In this document: positions 54,426 through 61,934 of the stretch, one piece after another
Position numbering within the stretch: position 1 is the first letter of the stretch
Layout: the number at the start of each line of letters is the position of its first letter
From: Amycolatopsis regifaucium
Lineage (GTDB): Bacteria > Actinomycetota > Actinomycetes > Mycobacteriales > Pseudonocardiaceae
Length of the DNA: 64,000 nucleotides
NCBI RefSeq assembly: GCF_001613935.1
Contig: NZ_LQCI01000051.1
Span: forward strand, 62,001 to 126,000
Direction of reading: 5' to 3'
Notes under the pieces: generated by a model
What the model saw: only the letters and a program-made list of their open reading frames with translations
Database searches by the model: none
What the model was told of the DNA's origin: nothing
Program-made: the position numbers and the translations under genes

Positions 54426-54761
54426 ATGAACGACCGTCCCGAAGTCGCGGACGTCGAGGTCCTGGCCGCCGAGCTGCTCCTGAAGGCTCGCGAACACCAC
54501 TCCCGGCGTGCCGCCAAAACCCTCGTGGCGGGCGTCGCCCAGCGAGTCACCCTTATCGCGCTCACCGAAGGTGCCGAGCTGGCGGAGCACGACTCGCCCC
54601 CGGCCGCCACGCTGCAGGTCGTCACCGGACGGGTTCGCTTGAGCACCCACGACCATGACCGGTTCCTCGACCGCGGTCAGCTCACCGCCGTCCCGCCCGA
54701 GCGGCACAGTCTGACCGCTTTTCTCGACAGCGCCGTCCTGCTCACCGTCGCGCTCCGCTGA
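54426..54761 (+). CDS. Cupin-domain protein
   Basis: 111 aa from ATG 54426; a GTG overlapping the MerR stop (54366) would add 20 residues. A small beta-barrel cupin is indicated by LIALTEGAELAEHDSPPAAT, LQVVTGRVRLSTHD and GQLTAVPPERHSLTAFLDSA. Only one clear His of the first metal motif remains (EHDSP), plus PPERHSL in the second. It may be a sensor or a divergent enzyme. It could belong to the HEAT/MerR operon. Confidence 0.75.
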   Translation: MNDRPEVADVEVLAAELLLKAREHHSRRAAKTLVAGVAQRVTLIALTEGAELAEHDSPPAATLQVVTGRVRLSTHDHDRFLDRGQLTAVPPERHSLTAFLDSAVLLTVALR

Positions 54762-54827
54762 GCAGTGGAACACCCGCGAACGACGGACGCCGATTGAAAC
54801 CGGGGCAAGCCGGGTACTTCACTGATC

Positions 54828-55070
54828 ATGTGGATGGCGCTGCTGACACCGATGCTGATCATGGCCTTCGCCTTGGCCATGGAACGCGTGGAATCGACCG
54901 TGCCGAAGGCACTGCGCGCCACCCGCGGCGCACGTGACGACCAACGCCCGCAGCGCCGGACTCGGACTCACCCGGCCACGCGCGACTCCGGGACCGGCTG
55001 GACCGCTATCTCCCGGCGGGCTCCCGCGAAGCCGGTTCATCGCCTTGGAAGTGTTCCGGCCGCACAATGA
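54828..55070 (+). CDS. Small membrane-anchored protein
   Basis: 80 aa from ATG 54828. MWMALLTPMLIMAFALAMER is a single N-terminal helix of a kind common in small actinobacterial proteins; the rest is Arg/Thr/Pro-rich and may be frameshifted, because another plus frame nearby reads more naturally (FIALEVFRPHND). It ends inside a TetR operator-like palindrome. Function unknown. Confidence 0.45.
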   Translation: MWMALLTPMLIMAFALAMERVESTVPKALRATRGARDDQRPQRRTRTHPATRDSGTGWTAISRRAPAKPVHRLGSVPAAQ

Positions 55071-55082
55071 CACTCAGTGTCA
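55068..55082. promoter_or_regulatory. TetR operator-like palindrome at the tetR 3' end
   Basis: TGACACTCAGTGTCA is a perfect 7-1-7 palindrome that includes the tetR stop codon. Part of it (TGACACTCAGTG) recurs upstream of tetR at 55869-55880. Confidence 0.7.
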
Positions 55083-55838
55083 GATTGGGTGGGCGGTCGT
55101 GCCGTCGCCCCGGCGCAGCGCCGCGCTGACCTGCGCGATCACCTCCGGCAAGGGTGCCGACGAGCTCATCACGGCGACCACCGTCCCGGCTCGGCCGCCC
55201 GCCGACGGATGGGTGGTCCGGAACGCGTCGATGACCAGCGCGAACGCTTCGGCGGCGCCGGCCTCGATGTCCTCCTCGCCACCACTGCGCAACCACCGGC
55301 GGAGCACGTGGTTGTTTGCCGCCGCGATCGCCGCCGCGGCGACGGCCGCGCGCAACGCCGCCATCGTGTCGCCTTGCTCCTCGAATCGCCGCTGCAGGTA
55401 GCGCGCGAGAACGCGCTGGTAGCGGTCGACGGTCGCGACTTCCTTGTCCCGCAACGACGGCACGGTCCGGGTCAGCGTGAAGCGCTTGAGTGAGCCGTCG
55501 AGGTCGGCGGCATAGGAATCGAGGACCAGGCTGACCGCGGCACAGGCCACCTCCACCGGGTCACGCGAGGGATCGGCCGCGGCGAAGGCCTCTTCCATCT
55601 CCGCGACGATCTCGTCGTGGTTCGCGAAGAGCACGTCGTCCTTGGCGTCGAAGTACCGGAAGAACGTGCGGCGGCCGATCCCGGCGGCGGCGGCGATCTC
55701 GTCGATGGTGGTGGCCTCGTAGCCGTGCGCCACGAACAGGTCCACGGCCGCGGAGGCCAGCGAGCGACGCAGCCGCCGCCGTCCGGCGGGGGTCGCCCCG
55801 ACCCGGGCGACCGGCGTGCGACGCGACGAATCGGTCAT
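55080..55838 (-). CDS. TetR-family regulator
   Basis: 252 aa from ATG 55838. The HTH is typical: LASAAVDLFVAHGYEATTID, EIAAAAGIGRRTFFRYFDAK, DDVLFANHDE. The ligand domain follows (VDRYQRVLARYLQRRFEEQG, AAAIAAANNHVLRRWLRSGG), with a Gly/Ala-rich tail. It lies divergent from an unknown gene at 55929; the operator-like sequence between them suggests autoregulation. Confidence 0.9.
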   Translation of the reverse strand: MTDSSRRTPVARVGATPAGRRRLRRSLASAAVDLFVAHGYEATTIDEIAAAAGIGRRTFFRYFDAKDDVLFANHDEIVAEMEEAFAAADPSRDPVEVACAAVSLVLDSYAADLDGSLKRFTLTRTVPSLRDKEVATVDRYQRVLARYLQRRFEEQGDTMAALRAAVAAAAIAAANNHVLRRWLRSGGEEDIEAGAAEAFALVIDAFRTTHPSAGGRAGTVVAVMSSSAPLPEVIAQVSAALRRGDGTTAHPI

Positions 55839-55868
55839 GGCCGGAACCGTAACAGTCCGGCTTGCTAG

Positions 55869-55883
55869 TGACACTCAGTGCCG
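55869..55883. promoter_or_regulatory. TetR operator-like site in the tetR promoter
   Basis: TGACACTCAGTGCCG matches the 15-bp palindrome at 55068-55082 in its first 12 positions. It lies 31 bp before the tetR start and 46 bp before the divergent gene. Confidence 0.65.
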
Positions 55884-55928
55884 TTAAGCTGGGGAACACC
55901 CCACTCCGCCGAGCTGAAGGCGTCGACG

Positions 55929-56396
55929 ATGACCCTCGACCAGCAGGTACAGCCCACCGAATCCACATCGCGGGACGCGACCGCCGAAAACTTCGACGCC
56001 TATTACGGCAAGCTCTTCGGCTGGTCGGTGAAATGGCTGGGCTCCCGACCGTTCCTGGCCTTGGAGAACGGGATCTGCGCCGCGACGCTCCCCAAGCTCA
56101 GCGCCGGACCGGTCCTCGACCGCCTCGCCGTCACCGGCTGCGACGGGCCCGCTTTCGTCGTCCCGTCACGACAGGGGCGACGCGTGGCCATACTCGCGGA
56201 GACCGACGGCCTCATCCCCCCTCGCTCCGCGTTGCCGAGAGACGTCGAGGTGCTCGCGGGGGGCGCGCTGCTCCCCCTGCCGATGGGGAACCGGCGAGTC
56301 GACTCCTCGCCGGAATGGGTGACGGCGCCCGACCCGCGACAGCGGTGGCTTCCCAGTCTGAGCGCCGTCCTCGCCGGTATCCACGCCTGCCGGTGA
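55929..56396 (+). CDS. Hypothetical actinobacterial protein
   Basis: 155 aa from ATG 55929. The sequence ENFDAYYGKLFGWSVKWLGS, then CDGPAFVVPSRQGRRVAILA, RDVEVLAGGALLPLPMGNRR and DPRQRWLPSLSAVLAGIHA resembles short actinobacterial proteins sometimes annotated as primase/polymerase-like, but no catalytic acidic motif is visible. No membrane segment. It is divergent from tetR, a possible target of that regulator. Confidence 0.65.
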   Translation: MTLDQQVQPTESTSRDATAENFDAYYGKLFGWSVKWLGSRPFLALENGICAATLPKLSAGPVLDRLAVTGCDGPAFVVPSRQGRRVAILAETDGLIPPRSALPRDVEVLAGGALLPLPMGNRRVDSSPEWVTAPDPRQRWLPSLSAVLAGIHACR

Positions 56397-56405
56397 ACCG
56401 AGGCT

Positions 56406-56648
56406 TCAGGCGCTGACTTCGTACGACATCCCGGTCACAGCCCGTACGCGCCGCGACACACTGCCTGCCTGAACCGGAGCGGTGAACACGCTGCGCGGCG
56501 GAGCGGGCCTTTCGTCGTCGGGCTGGTCGAGGGCATCGAGCCCGTCGTGCCAGCGCGCCCAATGCGGGGCGCACAGCCCCAGCCAGAACTCCGCGTCCTC
56601 GCAGTTCAGGCGGCGGCAAAGGTTTCTGCGGTCAACGATCGTCATCAC
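56406..56648 (-). CDS. Small hypothetical protein
   Basis: 80 aa from GTG 56648 (TTG 56651 and ATG 56645 are alternatives); GGAGGAGG upstream supports translation. CRRLNCEDAEFWLGLCAPHW with RWHDGL could be a small Cys/His metal site. The tail is Pro/Arg/Val-rich. It ends 9 bp from the convergent hypothetical gene. Family not recognised. Confidence 0.6.
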   Translation of the reverse strand: MMTIVDRRNLCRRLNCEDAEFWLGLCAPHWARWHDGLDALDQPDDERPAPPRSVFTAPVQAGSVSRRVRAVTGMSYEVSA

Positions 56649-56975
56649 CAACGAACCCTCCTCCCCCCATCACCGCCATACGGTACCGCGAACCCCGATC
56701 TCGTTGCCGCATCAGGGCGGACGAGCCGAAGGTTGTCGCCACGGTCGCCGCGAAGCCAGTGAAAAACTTTCTTCCCCTTGGCAGGCAAGGGATCCATCAG
56801 GAAACAAGTCCTGCCGCGCGATCGGCGCGTCGCCGCGTGGACCCTCGTGACGCCTTTTCGTTGCCGCAGTCGGAATTTCGGACAGAAGACCGGACAATTC
56901 TCGACTCGCTCCGCATCCGGGCCGCACACTCGGCGAGCAGTGTGTTTCTTTCCCCCGACCTTGAAGGAGTCCTCC
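56649..56975. other. Promoter region of the secreted protease
   Basis: 327 bp with no convincing gene. The ribosome-binding site GAAGGAG (56963-56969) of the protease lies at its end; the start of the small minus-strand gene marks the other. Confidence 0.5.
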
Positions 56976-58100
56976 ATGCGTCGAAGAATCGCCCTGGCAC
57001 TCGGTGGCACCGCCGTCCTGACCGCGAGCCTCACGGCCGCCGCCCTCGCTCCCACCGCACTGGCGTCCCCTGGGCTGATCGCCGCCATGCAGCGGGATCT
57101 GGGGCTCACCGCCGCACAGGCGGAAACCCGGCTCGCCCAGGAAATGACCGCCACGCGCGTCATGCCGGCCGCGCGGGACGCCGCGGGCGCGGCCTTCGGC
57201 GGCGCCTGGTTCGACCCGGCGCGCGGCAAGCTCGTCGTCGGGGTGACCGACCCCGCGGCCGTTTCCGCCGTACGGAAAGCCGGTGCGGAACCGGCCGCTG
57301 TCGCGGTCAGCGCGGCCGAACTCGACGCCGCCAAGGCCGAGATCGACTCGTCGGTCAAGACAAAACCCGCTCCCACCGCAGTCAACGGCTGGCGCGCCGA
57401 TGTGCGGACTGGCACCGTCGTGGTCTCCGTACGCCCCGGCGCGCACGGTGCCGAATTCGACGATTTCCTCGCCAGGGCAAGGAAATCCGGACCGGTCACC
57501 GTGGTCACCGCACCGGCGCCCACCCCGTTCGCGGCAGGCACCGTCGGCGGGGATCCCTACTACATCAACGGGAACACCCGCTGCTCGATCGGATTTTCCG
57601 TCCGAGGTGGCTTCGTCAGCGCCGGCCACTGCGGCGGCGTCGGCAGCTCGGTCGTGGACTGGGACGGCTCCGCGATGGGCAGCTTCGCCGGTTCTTCGTT
57701 CCCCGGCAACGACTACTCGTTCATCCGGATCGGCAACGGCTGGTGGACCGCGCCGGTCGTGCTCGGCTGGGGCACGGTGAGCGACGCGCTCGTACGAGGA
57801 TCTTGGGTCGCGCCGGTCGGCACTTCGGTGTGCCGTTCGGGTTCGACAACGCACTGGCACTGCGGCACCGTGCTGGGGCACAACGAGACCGTCAACTACG
57901 CGCAGGGCGCCGTCCACCAGATGACCCGCACGAACGTCTGCGCGGAACCCGGGGACTCCGGGGGCTCCTTCATCACCGGTGACCAGGCTCAGGGAGTCAC
58001 CTCGGGCGGCTGGGGAAACTGCGCATCCGGCGGGGAAACCTGGTTCCAGCCGGTGAACGAGATCCTGCAGACCTACGGCCTCTCGCTCGTCACCGCGTAA
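56976..58100 (+). CDS. Secreted S1 serine protease (alpha-lytic/streptogrisin type)
   Basis: 374 aa from ATG 56976. A signal peptide (RRRIALALGGTAVLTASLTA, cleavage near ALAS) and an alpha-lytic-type pro-domain (GLTAAQAETRLAQEMTATRV, AFGGAWFDPARGKLVVGVTD) precede a chymotrypsin-fold protease starting near TVGGDPYYINGNTRCSIGFS. The triad is His in SAGHCGGVG, Asp in GNDYSFIRIG and Ser in CAEPGDSGGSF; Cys pairs (RCS/GHC, VCRS/WHC, VCAEP/GNCAS) suggest three disulfides. The pro-domain aids folding and is removed outside the cell. Confidence 0.95.
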   Translation: MRRRIALALGGTAVLTASLTAAALAPTALASPGLIAAMQRDLGLTAAQAETRLAQEMTATRVMPAARDAAGAAFGGAWFDPARGKLVVGVTDPAAVSAVRKAGAEPAAVAVSAAELDAAKAEIDSSVKTKPAPTAVNGWRADVRTGTVVVSVRPGAHGAEFDDFLARARKSGPVTVVTAPAPTPFAAGTVGGDPYYINGNTRCSIGFSVRGGFVSAGHCGGVGSSVVDWDGSAMGSFAGSSFPGNDYSFIRIGNGWWTAPVVLGWGTVSDALVRGSWVAPVGTSVCRSGSTTHWHCGTVLGHNETVNYAQGAVHQMTRTNVCAEPGDSGGSFITGDQAQGVTSGGWGNCASGGETWFQPVNEILQTYGLSLVTA

Positions 58101-58142
58101 AGCGCCGGGTCCCGCCGCCACGGGACCTGGTCCACGCCGGAG

Positions 58143-58952
58143 CTAGTCGACCGGGCTGCGGCGTTCGAGGAAGACGGCGTCGTGCCAGACGCCATCCCGT
58201 CGCGCGACGCGTTCGCGGATGCCGACGGTGCGGTAGCCCGCACTTCGGTGCAGGGCGATCCCGGCGCGATCGTCGGTGAAGACCGAAGTCTGAAGTGTCC
58301 AGAGCCCGGCGGCGTCGGCTTCGGTGACCTGTTTGAACAGCAAGGCTTTCCCCACCCCTCGGCCGCGGTGCTTTTCGCCGACGTACACCGACGTCTCGGC
58401 GACGCCCCGAAAGCACTCGCCTGCCGAGACCGGAATGGCGGCGGTCCAGCCGGCGACCTCGCCATCGAGTTCGGCTACCCAGCGATGTCCCTCCCCGTCG
58501 AGCGCTTCGCGCACGGGAACCTCGACCTTGTCGCCGTAGAGCCGGTGGACCGAGTCCCGGTCGTCGTCGTCAAGGGCGCGAATGGTGACGTCGGACGGCA
58601 GGTTGTCCGGGCAGCAAGGACGCGGCGCGAGGAGACCCATGACCGCGTCGGCGGCGTGCGGGAGTCCGCTGCAGCAGGCCTGGTTGATCGTCACGACCGT
58701 GGCCGTGCCCTCTTTGCGCAGGTGCAGGAAGCCGACCTCCGCCAGTTTCCGGACGTGGTGGGAACAGGTGGACTGGCTGGTCCCGAGGATCTCGGTCAGC
58801 GCGCCGACGGTCAGGCCCCGGGGCGAGGTCGCGACGGCGTGCAGGAGTTTGACCCGCGTCGGTTCGGCGAGGCAGGCGAACCACCCCGCGTAGGTGGCGG
58901 CTTCGCGCTCGGGCAGGAGCCCGGCGAGGGGGACGGGCACAACCGTGGTCAT
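58143..58952 (-). CDS. ArsR repressor fused to an ArsN-type acetyltransferase
   Basis: 269 aa. Residues 1-100 form an ArsR winged helix (GWFACLAEPTRVKLLHAVAT, LTEILGTSQSTCSHHVRKLA, FLHLRKEGTATVVT). Cysteines in QACCSGLPHAADAVMG and the linker PRPCCPD are candidate arsenite ligands. From about residue 120 a GNAT of the phosphinothricin/ArsN type follows (TIRALDDDDRDSVHRLYGDK, TSVYVGEKHRGRGVGKALLF, ALHRSAGYRTVGIRERVARR, then GVWHDAVFLERRS). ArsN1-type enzymes acetylate the arsenic antibiotic arsinothricin; a fused sensor would tie expression to arsenic. It is divergent from an ArsO-like gene. Confidence 0.9.
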   Translation of the reverse strand: MTTVVPVPLAGLLPEREAATYAGWFACLAEPTRVKLLHAVATSPRGLTVGALTEILGTSQSTCSHHVRKLAEVGFLHLRKEGTATVVTINQACCSGLPHAADAVMGLLAPRPCCPDNLPSDVTIRALDDDDRDSVHRLYGDKVEVPVREALDGEGHRWVAELDGEVAGWTAAIPVSAGECFRGVAETSVYVGEKHRGRGVGKALLFKQVTEADAAGLWTLQTSVFTDDRAGIALHRSAGYRTVGIRERVARRDGVWHDAVFLERRSPVD

Positions 58953-58962
58953 ACCGTCCAGT

Positions 58963-59041
58963 ATCGACCAGAATCGATGGTTGCGTCAATCGATTCCGAT
59001 CGATACAGTCTCTCGAGTCGGCTTAATCGAAGTGGATCGAT
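58963..59041. promoter_or_regulatory. Cluster of ATCGA(T) motifs between arsR-arsN and arsO
   Basis: Six ATCGA(T) sequences (58963, 58973, 58989, 58999, 59026, 59036) fill the 104-bp divergent promoter, including TCAATCGATTCCGATCGATA. ArsR proteins often bind such imperfect ATCGAT-type dyads. Confidence 0.6.
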
Positions 59042-59056
59042 GAAAGGTGCCTGGGG

Positions 59057-60385
59057 ATGAACGAGCTGCCTGTCGTGGTGATCGGGGCCGGCCCGGTGGG
59101 GCTCGCGGCGGCCGCCGAACTGGTGGAGCGCGGCCTTGAACCGCTGGTACTGGAACGAGGCGCACGGGCAGGCGCGGACGTGGCGGAGTGGAATCACGTG
59201 CGGCTGTTCTCGCCGTGGTCGGAACTCGTCGCCCCCGCGGCCGGGCGGTTGCTGGAGAAGACCGGCTGGGCACGGACCGCCGGTGAGGCATATCCGACGG
59301 GCTCGGAGTGGGCCGGGCGGTATCTGCGGCCACTGGCCGAGGCGCTCGCCGACCGGGTGCGGTTCGGCGCCGAGGTGAGCGGAGTGGCGCGCCGCGGGCG
59401 GGACAGGGTCGTCGACAGCGGCCGCGACGACGAGCCGTTCACGGTGCACGTTCGCTCCGCGGGCGGCTCCGAGGAGCGGATCGTCGCCCGGGCGGTGATC
59501 GACGCGTCCGGCACCTGGTCGACCCCGAATCCGCTGGGCGGCGAAGGGCTCCCGGCGGTGGGAGAACATGCCGCCGCGGATCGGATCGTCTACCGGGTCC
59601 CGAATCTGGGCGACGAGGCGGTGCGGGCGCGCTACACGGGCAAGCACGTGGTGGTCGCGGGAAGCGGCCATTCGGCGTTGACCGCGCTGGTGGCCCTGTC
59701 CGGACTGGCGAACGACACCACGCGGATCACCTGGGTCCTGCGGCGCGGCGCGGTGGGCAACACCTTCGGCGGCGGCGAGGCCGACCAGCTCCCCGCGCGC
59801 GGCGCGCTCGGGCTGCGCGCCAAGGAGTCCGTGGACTCCGGGCGGATCAGGGTGGTGACCGGGTTCCGCACCGAGGCGGTCGAACGCGACGGCGACGGAC
59901 CGCTGTCCCTGATCTCGTCCGCCGGGCAGCGGATCGAGCGGGTGGACGAGGTCGTGGCCCTGGCCGGGTTCCGTCCCGACCTGACCTGGCTCTCCGAGAT
60001 CCGCCTGGGCTTGGACGCGACCCTGCAGGCGCCGGTCGCGCTCGCGCCGCTGATCGACCCGAACGTGCACTCGTGCGGCACCGTGTACCCGCACGGCGCG
60101 AAGGAACTCGCCCATCCGGAAAAGGACTTCTATCTGGCCGGGATGAAGAGTTACGGCCGGGCGCCGACATTCCTGGCCATGACCGGATACGAACAGGTCC
60201 GCAGCATCGCCGCCCAGCTCGCCGGAGACCACGAGGCCGCCGCCCGCGTCGAACTGCGCATGACCGAGACCGGGGTCTGCGGCGGTTCGGGCCTGTTCGA
60301 CGAACCGGCCGAAGCGGCGACGAGCAGCGGCTGTTGCGCGACACCGCAGTCGGAGGCACTGACGCTGTCCTCGCCTGCCCGGTGA
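59057..60385 (+). CDS. ArsO-like flavin-dependent monooxygenase
   Basis: 442 aa. The FAD Rossmann motif is at the N-terminus (VVVIGAGPVGLAAAAELVER) and the NADPH motif mid-protein (KHVVVAGSGHSALTALVALS); the second FAD-binding part is VDEVVALAGFRPDLTWLSEI. The C-terminus has extra cysteines (ETGVCGGSGLFDEP, SSGCCATPQ). This architecture matches the flavoproteins called ArsO in arsenic operons. The partner gene carries a fused ArsR. The exact reaction is uncertain. Confidence 0.85.
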   Translation: MNELPVVVIGAGPVGLAAAAELVERGLEPLVLERGARAGADVAEWNHVRLFSPWSELVAPAAGRLLEKTGWARTAGEAYPTGSEWAGRYLRPLAEALADRVRFGAEVSGVARRGRDRVVDSGRDDEPFTVHVRSAGGSEERIVARAVIDASGTWSTPNPLGGEGLPAVGEHAAADRIVYRVPNLGDEAVRARYTGKHVVVAGSGHSALTALVALSGLANDTTRITWVLRRGAVGNTFGGGEADQLPARGALGLRAKESVDSGRIRVVTGFRTEAVERDGDGPLSLISSAGQRIERVDEVVALAGFRPDLTWLSEIRLGLDATLQAPVALAPLIDPNVHSCGTVYPHGAKELAHPEKDFYLAGMKSYGRAPTFLAMTGYEQVRSIAAQLAGDHEAAARVELRMTETGVCGGSGLFDEPAEAATSSGCCATPQSEALTLSSPAR

Positions 60386-60417
60386 AGTAAGGGTTATCGA
60401 GGGCGCGCGCCCGGTCC

Positions 60418-60464
60418 GTGAAGGCCTCCTTGCCTACCCTGAAGGTAGGGAAGGAGCCCTTCAC
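60418..60464. repeat. Long palindrome/stem-loop between arsO and the lyase gene
   Basis: GTGAAGG ... CCTTCAC encloses a 47-nt near-perfect hairpin (CTCCTT/AAGGAG and CCTACC/GGTAGG arms, CTGAA loop). Placed between convergent genes, it may terminate both. Its GAAGG-C-CTCCTT arm resembles the stem at 28566-28620. Confidence 0.65.
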
Positions 60465-60533
60465 TACCGGCCGATGTGGGACGGTGTGATGTCGGGCTGC
60501 GGCTCCCCTTGTCCGGCCTCGGTTCCACCCCGG

Positions 60534-61934
60534 TCAGCTGCCGTAGATGCTCGTGCCCTCGGTAGGCGCGAAGCGGGCTTGAAAGAACCGGAGGTGGGGT
60601 GGTTCGTAGGTGAACGTGAGACCGCGCGTGATGCGGTCACGTCGCCGGTGGACACGGATGACGGTGTCGGCGACATGGTCGATGTGGCTTTGGGTGTAGA
60701 CGCGCCGGGGAAGGGCGAGCCGGAGGAATTCCAGTGAGGGGTAACGGTTCTCGCCGGTGGCCGGGTCGCGTCCGGCCGATACGGTGCCGCGTTCGACGCC
60801 GCGGACCCCGCCCTCGAGGTAGACGGCGGCAGCGAGGGTTTGGCCGGGCAGAGCGGTGCGGGGCAGGTGGGCGAGGACGGCGGTGGCGTCGATACAGACG
60901 CAGTGGCCGCCGATGGGGTGCACGATCGGGACCCCGGCGGTGTCGAGCCGGTGGCCGAGATATTCGACCTGGGCGATGCGCGCTCGGATGTGTTGTTCGG
61001 TGACGGATTCGGCGATGCCCTGTGCGATGGCTTCCATGTCGCGTCCCGCCATGCCGCCGTAGGTGTGGAGGCCTTCGTAGAGCAGGACCAGTCCGCGTGC
61101 TTGTTCGGCGAGGTCGCGGTCCCGCAACGCGATCCAGCCACCGATGTTGGCCAGGCAGTCCTTTTTGGCCGACATGACGGCGCCGTCGGTCGGGGCGCAG
61201 AGGGCGAGCAGGATGTCCGCGATCGAGCGGTGTGCCCAGCCGGGCTCTCGCTGTTTGACGAACCAGGCGTTTTCGACGGCGCGGGCGGTGTCGAGGAAGA
61301 CGGGTATCCCGCTCGCGTGGGCGAGGTCGCAGGTCTCGGTGAGGTTGGCGATGCTGATGGGCTGGCCACCGGCCATGTTCACCGTCGCGGCGAGCGAGAC
61401 GTACGGGATGGCGGCCGCGCCGTGTTCGGTGATGACGGCCCGTAGCTTGGCGAGGTCGACGTTGCCCTTGAAGGGGTGTTCGCCATCCGCGTCGTGTGCT
61501 TCGTCGACGATGACGTCGTGGAAGGTGGCGCCGTTGAGTTCCTGATGGGCGCGGGTACTCGGGAAGTACATGTTGCCGGGAATGTGGGTGCCCGGGCGGA
61601 TGAGGCAGCGGGAAAGGATGTTCTCGCCGCCGCGCCCTTGGTGGACGGGAATGACGTGTTCGTAGCCGTAGTGCGTACGGACGGCTTGTTCGAAGACGTA
61701 GAAGCTCTGGGCACCGGCGTAGGCTTCGTCGCCGCGCATGAGGGCCGACCACTGCCTGTCGGACATGGCGTTGGTCCCGGAGTCGGTGAACAGGTCGATG
61801 TAGACGTCTTCGGAACGGAGCAGGCAAGGATTCCAGCCGGCGGACCGGAGTGCCCGTTCACGATGGTCACGGGTGCGGGCGTGGATCGATTCGACCATCT
61901 TGATCCGCCACGGTTCCGCTGGGTGGTCAGGCAT
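60534..61934 (-). CDS. Tyrosine phenol-lyase-like PLP enzyme
   Basis: 466 aa. It belongs to the tyrosine phenol-lyase/tryptophanase family: YIDLFTDSGTNAMSDRQWSA, VIPVHQGRGGENIL, GNMYFPSTRAHQELNGATFH, PLP-Lys in MSAKKDCLANIGGW. The C-terminal PRRVYTQSH and LRFFQARF follow the tyrosine phenol-lyase pattern (Arg381 and the FF pair) rather than tryptophanase (PRATYT, LRHFTA). However, GNMYFPSTR has Pro where TPL has Thr124 and tryptophanase Asp. It would split tyrosine or an analogue to a phenol, pyruvate and ammonia, or run the reverse synthesis. Its ATG overlaps the antiporter stop by 8 nt (ATGCCTGA). Confidence 0.9.
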   Translation of the reverse strand: MPDHPAEPWRIKMVESIHARTRDHRERALRSAGWNPCLLRSEDVYIDLFTDSGTNAMSDRQWSALMRGDEAYAGAQSFYVFEQAVRTHYGYEHVIPVHQGRGGENILSRCLIRPGTHIPGNMYFPSTRAHQELNGATFHDVIVDEAHDADGEHPFKGNVDLAKLRAVITEHGAAAIPYVSLAATVNMAGGQPISIANLTETCDLAHASGIPVFLDTARAVENAWFVKQREPGWAHRSIADILLALCAPTDGAVMSAKKDCLANIGGWIALRDRDLAEQARGLVLLYEGLHTYGGMAGRDMEAIAQGIAESVTEQHIRARIAQVEYLGHRLDTAGVPIVHPIGGHCVCIDATAVLAHLPRTALPGQTLAAAVYLEGGVRGVERGTVSAGRDPATGENRYPSLEFLRLALPRRVYTQSHIDHVADTVIRVHRRRDRITRGLTFTYEPPHLRFFQARFAPTEGTSIYGS

